Of a stretch of 64,000 nt of DNA, positions 56,292-64,000 are shown piece after piece. Every line of letters begins with the position of its first letter. The stretch's first letter is position 1. The position numbers and the translations under genes are program-made. The notes beneath the pieces are model-generated. The model saw only the letters and a list, made by a program, of their open reading frames with translations. It made no database searches and had not been told where the DNA came from. This DNA comes from Clavaria fumosa (lineage: Eukaryota; Basidiomycota; Agaricomycetes; Agaricales; Clavariaceae). The stretch is from contig OX637797.1 of NCBI GenBank assembly GCA_951802425.1, positions 124,001 through 188,000 on the forward strand. The letters run 5' to 3'.

Positions 56292-56785
56292 CCTGTGAAG
56301 GACAAGGGACCATCACAGTCATGAGAAAAGAAGCCTAAACCCCACTCTCAGTCACCTTCACCCCTCACCTTCACCTTCATGAACACTCTTACTCACCCTC
56401 ACCCACCCCATTTACTCTGTCACTCTCACAATCATCTTCACTCTCACCCTGGCTCACACTTCTGCTTCATCTGCACACCCACTCTACCCTTTACATTAAA
56501 TCATGTAAATTCATATAAATATTACTGAAGATACTGCTCATAGGTATGCATCTACTCACAAAGTCTGATGAAAATATATGAAGTGTTTGCTGAGATATAG
56601 CCAATGTGCCATGCTCATTTAATATCAAGAATAATGGGGATCTTTGGAACAGATGGAAAGTGGGATGTGGTTTCCATACAAAGGATGATGCCAAAAATGG
56701 GAACTAGGCATATGAATATTTGGGTGATTATTGGAAATTATTTAACAGAAGTTGGCCAATGCTGCATTGGCCAAGTGTTGTGGGT
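56292..56785. other. CACC/CTCA-rich low-complexity and AT-rich stretch
   Basis: 56,330-56,470 is a CTCACCCTCACC-type low-complexity run. The rest is unremarkable, apart from CATTGGCCA motifs that recur in the following duplication. Confidence 0.4.
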
Positions 56786-57907
56786 AGCAGAAAGTGGAGC
56801 ATTGGCCACTTGGTAGTGAATGGTATGGGGGGTTAGAGGGGGTATAGGGAAAGGGTGTGGGTGCTTTACATAAGTGTTTTAGTGTCCAGGTCCAAAGATC
56901 CCGGGAAAATGAGTTTTTTGGGCATTTTCAGGGGATCTTTGAAAGTAGAAGCTTAGGGGATCAGGTAAGTGGCCATAAACCATTGATATACTATAGAGAA
57001 TGTCTCCTCAAAGTTTCATAGGCCTCCCATGCCTACGTATTGTACAATATGCTATTCTTTGTAATGATACACTAGGAAGAGGCCAAAATGAAAACCAGGG
57101 GATCTTTTGAAGTAGCAAGTGGGGTGAGACATGATCCATACAAAAGTTGTATTGTTTTACCTATAGAACATGTCTACAAGGTTCCTATAACACATTTTGC
57201 AGTTTTTTATTATGTGGCCAAACTTGCATTGGCCATTTGTTTTACAGCTAGGGTCTTGGCAAAGTGGCCTATTGGCCAGAATCTATAAGCAGTTCAAAAA
57301 TCCTGAAAATATTCCTGGGGTTAGGGCACCTATTTGACACTAGGTTCCAGGTGTTTTGAGTGTGGTATACCTTATGCTTCCAAAGATCCCAGGTTCCGAA
57401 ACTACAGTGGCCAGCTGTGGCCAGATGTTAGAGAAGGGTCAGCAGAAAGTGGAGCATTGGCCACTTGGTAGTGAATGGTATGGGGGGTTAGAGGGGGTAT
57501 AGGGAAAGGGTGTGGGTGCTTTACATAAGTGTTTTAGTGTCCAGGTCCAAAGATCCCGGGAAAATGAGTTTTTTGGGCATTTTCAGGGGATCTTTGAAAG
57601 TAGAAGCTTAGGGGATCAGGTAAGTGGCCATAAACCATTGATATACTATAGAGAATGTCTCCTCAAAGTTTCATAGGCCTCCCATGCCTACGTATTGTAC
57701 AATATGCTATTCTTTGTAATGATACACTAGGAAGAGGCCAAAATGAAAACCAGGGGATCTTTTGAAGTAGCAAGTGGGGTGAGACATGATCCATACAAAA
57801 GTTGTATTGTTTTACCTATAGAACATGTCTACAAGGTTCCTATAACACATTTTGCAGTTTTTTATTATGTGGCCAAACTTGCATTGGCCATTTGTTTTAC
57901 AGCTAGG
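56786..57907. repeat. Direct duplication: 467-bp identical copies, 655-bp period
   Basis: 56786-57252 and 57441-57907 appear identical, both starting AGCAGAAAGTGGAGCATTGG and ending TTTACAGCTAGG. The intervening 188 bp occurs once. No coding sequence, though GGGGATCTTT and TTGGCCA motifs recur. The second copy ends abruptly at different, CpG-rich sequence. Confidence 0.92.
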
Positions 57908-58194
57908 TGACGTACGTGAGATCCGCGACCCCCAGACACCCCCGTAGGCGGGCCAATGACCCTCTCAGCCTCGCTTCGGCCTTCTCGAACTGCCTCTCCT
58001 GCTTCTGTGTGTCGCGACAGAAGCACCGCCCTAGTCGCTTCTTCTTGGGCCCACAGCTGCGCAGCCATACGCTCTTTGTATCGCTCACCCCATCGCCGGA
58101 GTTGGTCCCTCACTGTCTTCATCCTGGATATAATTTGTCGTATGTGGGCGAGCCTATCGTCTGACACAGAACCCACCCCGGCCATGTCGACCAT
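57908..58194 (-). CDS. N-terminal fragment of an unrecognised charged helical protein
   Basis: An ATG at 58194 (minus) gives MVDMAGVGSVSDDRLAHIRQ, then a helical, Arg/Glu-rich stretch (RMKTVRDQLRRWGERYKER, LSRHTEAGEAVREGRSEAER). Coding-like CpG-rich composition contrasts with its neighbours and stops exactly at the end of the duplication, so the remainder has been lost. It could be the start of a retrotransposon Gag or an unrelated gene; no domain seen. Confidence 0.4.
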
Positions 58195-58249
58195 TTCGTT
58201 TCCCTATGCAAGTCATCGATTCAATGTGTCGTAAAAACAGTCAATGCTC

Positions 58250-61200
58250 TCATATTCATGCATCAAGATATTCTAATTAGAACAATATGACTAGTGCATT
58301 TGTATTGTAATTTACCATTTGCAAATATATTCTAATTAGAATTGATCAAGGCTGTGCTCTGGGCTAAGGTAGTAATGCATCAGATACTGTAATTACCAAT
58401 CAATTGTATGATGCATTGGCACTCAATATGGAGCAGTGCATCCATGAAATCATGCATTATGAATTGTAATTACAAATCAGATTGGTGCATCAGCAAATGT
58501 AATTACAAATCAGATTGGTGCATCAGCAATTCTAATTACAAATCAGATTGGTGAATCAGCAAATGTAATTACAAATCAGATTGGTGCATCAGCAATGGTA
58601 GTTACAAATCAGATTGGTGCATCAGCAATTGTAATTACAAATCAGAATGGTGCATCAGCAATTGTAATTACAAATCAGATTGGTGCATCAGCAATTCTAA
58701 TTACAAATCAGATTGGTGCATCAGCAATTCTAATTACAAATCAGATTGGTGCATCAGTAATTGTAATCATAAATCAATTGTGTCATGCATCAGCTAAGAT
58801 GGAGCAATGCATTCAGGATGTCATGCATTATCACTTGTAATTACAAATCAGATTGATGCATCAGTAATTGTAATTATTAATCAATTGTGTCATGCATTAT
58901 CAATTGTAAATACAAATCAGACTCATGCATCAGTAATTGTAGTCATTAATCAATTGTGTCATGCATCAGCTTATATGGAGCATTGCATGCAGGCTGTCAT
59001 GCATTATCAATTCTAATTACAAATCAGACTCATGCATGATCAATTGTAATTGTAAATCAATTGTGTCATGCATCAGCTTATATGGAGCATTGCATGCAGG
59101 CTGTCATGCATTATCAATTCTAATTACAAATCAGACTCATGCATGAGCAATTGTAATTGTAAATCAATTGTGTCATGCATCAGCTTATATGGAGCATTGC
59201 ATGCAGGCTGTCATGCATTATCAATTCTAATTACAAATCAGACTCATGCATCAGTAATTGTAATTATTAATCAATTGTGTCATGCATCAGCTTATATGGA
59301 GCATTGCATGCAGGCTGTCATGCATTATCAATTGTAGTTACAAATAAGACTCATGCATCAGTAATTGTAGTTATTAATCAATTGTGTCATGCATCAGCTT
59401 ATATGGTGCATTGCATGCAGGCTATCATGCATTATCAGTTCTAATTACAAATCAGATTGATGCATGGGCAATTATAATTGTTAATCAATTATGCCATGCA
59501 TCAGCTTATATGGTGCATTGCATGCAGGCTATCATGCATTATCAGTTCTAATTACAAATCAGATTGATGCATGGGCCATTGTAATTGTTAATCAATTGTG
59601 TCATGCATTACCAATTGTAATTACAAATCAGACTCATGCATCAGTAATTGTAATTGTAAATCAATTGTGTCATGCATCAGCTTATATGGAGCATTGCAGG
59701 CAGGCTGTCATGCATTATCAATTCTAATGACAAATCAGAGTCATGCATGAGCAATTGTAATTGTAAATCAATTGTGTCATGCATCAGCTTATATGGAGCA
59801 TTGCATGCAGGCTGTCATGCATTATCAATTCTAATTACAAATCAGACTCATGCATGAGCAATTGTAATTGTAAATCAATTGTGTCATGCATCAGCTTATA
59901 TGGAGCATTGCATGCAGGCTGTCATGCATTATCAATTCTAATTACAAATCAGACTCATGCATGAGCAATTGTAATTGTAAATCAATTGTGTCATGCATCA
60001 GCTTATATGGAGCATTGCATGCAGGCTGTCATGCATTATCAATTCTAATTACAAATCAGACTCATGCATGAGCAATTGTAATTGTAAATCAATTGTGTCA
60101 TGCATCAGCTTATATGGAGCATTGCATGCAGGCTGTCATGCATTATCAATTCTAATTACAAATCAGACTCATGCATGAGCAATTGTAATTGTAAATCAAT
60201 TGTGTCATGCATCAGCTTATATGGAGCATTGCATGCAGGCTGTCATGCATTATCAATTCTAATTACAAATCAGACTCATGCATGAGCAATTGTAATTGTA
60301 AATCAATTGTGTCATGCATCAGCTTATATGGAGCATTGCATGCAGGCTGTCATGCATTATCAATTCTAATTACAAATCAGACTCATGCATGAGCAATTGT
60401 AATTGTAAATCAATTGTGTCATGCATCAGCTTATATGGAGCATTGCATGCAGGCTGTCATGCATTATCAATTCTAATTACAAATCAGACTCATGCATCAG
60501 TAATTGTAATTATTAATCAATTGTGTCATGCATCAGCTTATATGGAGCATTGCATGCAGGCTGTCATGCATTATCAATTGTAGTTACAAATAAGACTCAT
60601 GCATCAGTAATTGTAGTTATTAATCAATTGTGTCATGCATCAGCTTATATGGTGCATTGCATGCAGGCTATCATGCATTATCAGTTCTAATTACAAATCA
60701 GATTGATGCATGGGCAATTGTAATTGTTAATCAATTATGCCATGCATCAGCTTATATGGTGCATTGCATGCAGGCTATCATCTTCTAATTACAAATCAGA
60801 TTGATGCATGGGCAATTGTAATTGTTAATCAATTGTGTCATGCATTACCAATTGTAATTACAAATCAGACTCATGCATCAGCTTATATGGTGCATTGCAT
60901 GCAGGCTATCATTATCACTTCTAATTACAAATCAGATTGATGCATGGGCAATTGTAATTGTTAATCAATTGTGTCATGCATTACCAATTGTAATTACAAA
61001 TCAGACTCATGCATCAGTAATTGTAATTATTAATCAATTGTGTCATGCATCAGCTTATATGGAGCATTGCATGCAGGCTGTCATGCATTATCAATTGTAA
61101 TTACAAATCAGACTCATGCATCAGTAATTGTAGTTATCAACCAATTGTGTCATGCATCAGCTTATATGGAGCATTGCATGCAGGCTGTCATGCATTATCA

Positions 61201-61860
61201 ATTGTAATTACAAATCAGACTCATGCATGAGCAATTCTAATTGTTAATCAATTGTGTCATGCATCAGCTTATATGGAGCATTGCATGCAGGCTGTCATGC
61301 ATTATCAATTGTAATTACAAATCAGACTCATGCATCAGTAATTGTAGTTATCAACCAATTGTGTCATGCATCAGCTTATATGGAGCATTGCATGCAGGCT
61401 GTCATGCATTATCAATTGTAATTACAAATCAGACTCATGCATGAGCAATTCTAATTGTTAATCAATTGTGTCATGCATCAGCTTATATGGAGCATTGCAT
61501 GCAGTCTGTCATGCATTATCAATTCTAATTACAAATCAGACACATGCATGAGCAATTGTAATTATTAATCAATTGTCTCATGCATCAGCTTGTATGGAGC
61601 ATTGCATGCAGGCTATCATGCATTATCAATTGTAATTACAAATCAGATTGATGCATGAGCAATTGTAATTGTTAATCAATTGTGTCATGCATCCACTTAT
61701 ATGGAGCATTGCATCTGGGTAGTCATGCATTATCAATCCTAATTACAAATCAGACTCTTGCATCAGTACACATGATTATTAATTAATTATGTCATGCATC
61801 TGCTTATCTGGAGCATTGCATCCAGGTAACCATGTATTTTGAATTGTAATTACACAACTA
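58250..61860. repeat. AT-rich satellite with 33-bp and 107-bp periods and a higher-order repeat
   Basis: 58,460-58,790 has a 33-bp unit (TTACAAATCAGATTGGTGCA). From about 58,960 the unit is 107 bp, containing GTGTCATGCATCAGCTTATA and GCATTGCATGCAGGCTGTCA. Seven successive 107-bp units start at 59672, 59779, 59886 and so on. A larger block repeats at 1246 bp (59068 with 60314; 59491 with 60737). Short palindromes such as TGCATGCA and ATTGTAATTACAAT are frequent. Open frames within it are artefacts of the period. Confidence 0.95.
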
Positions 61861-61878
61861 TGCCCCAACTATGGTGTA

Positions 61879-64000
61879 CTAGGTACCTGGTGTCACTTCA
61901 TCCTCATCACTCTCACTCTCATCAACAAGTTCCAACAAGTCAGTGCTACTTGCTACTCCACCTGATTTCACATCACCATCAACAAACTGCCAGAGATGAC
62001 TAAAGTGCTTATGAATGGAGCATCGAATGAGAGCCTGTTGAAATGCATAGGATGCAGTTCCTTCTGCACAATCTGGTGGTAGATCTTGCTGTTGCTGGGC
62101 TTGTGCTTTCCACCATCCTTCATGCCATTCCAGATATGCAAGTACTCGCCGCATCTCCTCACGCAAAAGCTCTATTTCCTCACCCCAACGCATGGCACGC
62201 GCCCTGGCTTTGCACCATTCAATGCGAATTGCTTGAGCAATGGCTTTCAGTAAACCCCATTTGTGAAGCCTAATCATCACTCACCTTCATGTAGGTCACT
62301 TCCACCCTCATTTACAGACATGCCTTGGGCATGCCAAATCCATGATCTTGTCCGGCGACCCTCATTGAGCATCCTTTTGCCCAACCGAATGGTCCTTTCA
62401 CCATCATCTTCATGTAACTCACGGACATCCCCAGGCTCAAGAACTTGGAATTTGGATTCCCAATTTCTCTTTGTCAGCACATGTGACAACGAAGAGAGAG
62501 CAATGCGGGCAACCCGATATTTTTTGACTGCAAGTTTGACTTTCACATCACAGCGGTTGATGAATCCACGTGCGCGAGTGTTTGCTCCTTGGCCCCGTTC
62601 AAATTGTGTCTTGTACTTCCAGAGATGAGATCGCAACTGTAGATGAGACCGGAGTTCATTCAGTGCATCACTGGCCTGTGCCTCTCGCAACCGCCATTCA
62701 TATCTGGACAGCTGGCATTCACAATGAGCATTACGGGGCAATGCTGATGGCAAATATAGTGGGACATCTTCTGTTTTGACCTCAGGCGAGCCAGCAGCGG
62801 CATTTTGCTCATCCCTGCCTCGAAGTATAGCAGTTGAGGGCATGTATATCTGCTGAACTTGTTGCCAAGCATGAATGCGGTGCCGGAGCATGTATGACCG
62901 CTCCTTAAGCTTTGCCAGTTGCAGATTTGTAGGATGAAATCCTAATGATGCTGTTTCAATAGACAATCTATGCCTGCAATAAATTGTTATAGCAAAGTTA
63001 GCGGTGCAAATATTTCAATTTTACTTACTGTCGGTCTTCCAAGTCTATGCCAGCATTAATGAGCATACTCGGAGAGAAATCTTCATGTACAATTGGCACA
63101 TCTTGTCCTTGAAAATCAAGAGCCTCTTCATCAGCTAGCATCATCCGGACTGTGGCCTGGGTGACACCTGATTTGGAAGCTATGTCAAAATCTTGTTTAT
63201 GGAAAGCAACAAAGCCCATCTCACTTCTGACAGTCGCAACAAAGGGATTTGTATTTGATGAATCCAATTCCCACAGCTCAACACTTTTCCTCCAAGCCTC
63301 AACCTCAGCCGCCTCCAAAGATGATGTGAATCGCTCGAAAGCAGATGATTGCTCTGCATATTCTGCAACAGCAGTCTCAAAGCGTCGAAGGAGGAGAGTG
63401 CCTGAAGTAGAGGATGTCAATTCCACGCAATTGCAGGGAGCTGGCTAAGTTCACCTAAGCCAGTGTATTTCTTCCAGTTCCAATCTGAGAAGTGATCATC
63501 TAATGTATCACGACGTGATCCGGGCCCCATTTCACATGTGCTAGTGGCAAGGGAGTTGGCATGAGCCCATCCTCGCTCAGGTGCTTCACCGTCTGTACGA
63601 CCAACACGCGGAGTAAGGTTGAATGAGTATCTTGTCCGACATGCATCTACATGGGCTGGGAGGTGGAACTTTGGGATGAGAAAGACGGTGCCTGTCGGGC
63701 TTGTGACAGCAAAACCCCTTTGGTGTGCAAGGGTAGAGCGAAGGGTCTGTTCAGTTTCTAACGCTAGTCGATAGTCTTGGCGGACTTGTCTCTCGATATG
63801 CAGGGAACACTCCTGCAGTAGTCGAAGTGTCTGGTAATAAGTCTGGGGATTGGCTCGGAGTAGTCGGTCCTTTATCCAAGTCCTTGTATACCTTTGGTAA
63901 TACTCGAACCGATAGAGGTTCTGCTCAATCGATGGGTGGCTGGTGAAACTCTCAGGAGGGATGACTTGCGACCTTAAAGGTGGGAAGACGAATCCTTCCA
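61879..64000 (-). CDS. KDZ-superfamily transposase, 3' part (5' end outside window)
   Basis: Exons on the minus strand: 64000-63455, 63401-63029, 62973-62285 and 62243-61879, joined by introns of 41-55 bp with GTGAAC, GTAAGT and GTGAGT donors. The first exon carries the hallmark core: IPKFHLPAHVDACRTRYSFN, VGRTDGEAPERGWAHANSLA, TCEMGPGSRRDTLDDHFSDW. The next gives YAEQSSAFERFTSSL; the third begins RLSIETASLGFHPTNLQLAK and continues RSYMLRHRIHAWQQVQQIYM; the last has IEWCKARARAMRWGEEIELL and an acidic end (ESESDEDEVTPGT). These match KDZ (Kyakuja-Dileera-Zisupton) transposases, which are expanded in basidiomycetes. No in-frame stop seen, so it may be active. The satellite abuts its 3' end. Confidence 0.9.

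Noticed and set aside
58807..61444. Series of small proteins (MHQLIWSIACRLSCII-type) repeated at 107-bp spacing
   Set aside because: The frames are produced by the satellite period and shift unit to unit; no start context or splice pattern supports genes.

Overview
The window looks like a repeat-rich, heterochromatin-like block of a basidiomycete (Agaricomycete) genome. Evidence: short spliceosomal introns with GTGAGT/GTAAGT donors, several Ty3/gypsy elements with chromodomain-like integrase tails, Zn(II)2Cys6-type cysteine clusters, a KDZ-superfamily transposase gene, and strong CpG depletion in the old repeats. The species cannot be fixed from sequence alone. I found no prokaryotic operon, rRNA, tRNA or CRISPR array.

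Layout. 1-4285 (+): multi-exon JmjC-type dioxygenase gene, cut by the left edge, with a tandemly repeated exon/intron block at about 880-1345. 5474-6380 (+): broken Zn2Cys6/coiled-coil gene ending in a (GGAGAA)53 run; a sister copy lies at 23177-24093 (-) and a better-preserved, intron-containing relative at 12939-14420 (+). 6863-11011 (+): LTR, gag and protease of a decayed gypsy element, interrupted at 11012 by an LTR that itself contains a nested LTR (to 12798). 14617-19874 (-): gypsy protease-RT-RNase H-integrase split by a 907-bp solo LTR. 19870-22860 (+): a second decayed gypsy pol with chromodomain. 24-28.5 kb: structured repeats, including a 60-bp palindromic array and a perfect 152-bp inverted repeat. 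28985-37113 (+): an old, rearranged, CpG-decayed copy of the large gypsy element seen at 43 kb. 38229-40995 (-): an internally deleted gypsy element carrying two hAT-like MITEs.

The centrepiece is an 8.9-kb gypsy element at 43081-52013 (coding on the - strand). It has about 228-bp LTRs, a polypurine tract and a perfect 5-bp target duplication (TTGTC), and sits in the gag-protease region of an older gypsy element. It encodes Gag-protease, then pol in the same frame after one UGA in a UGA-CUA context, then an unusual 718-codon third ORF between integrase and the 3' LTR. The UGA-CUA and the third ORF's start are both kept in the old copy at 29-37 kb.

The right end holds minisatellites, an exact 467-bp duplication (period 655 bp), about 3.6 kb of satellite with a 107-bp period and a 1246-bp higher-order repeat, and the 3' part of a KDZ transposase gene (61879-64000, -), running off the edge.

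Except for the JmjC and KDZ genes and possibly the 12.9-kb zinc-cluster gene, essentially everything is mobile-element-derived. Old copies differ from the young copy mainly by CpG to TpG/CpA changes, consistent with CpG methylation and deamination or a RIP-like process. Exon boundaries and element edges were read by eye.
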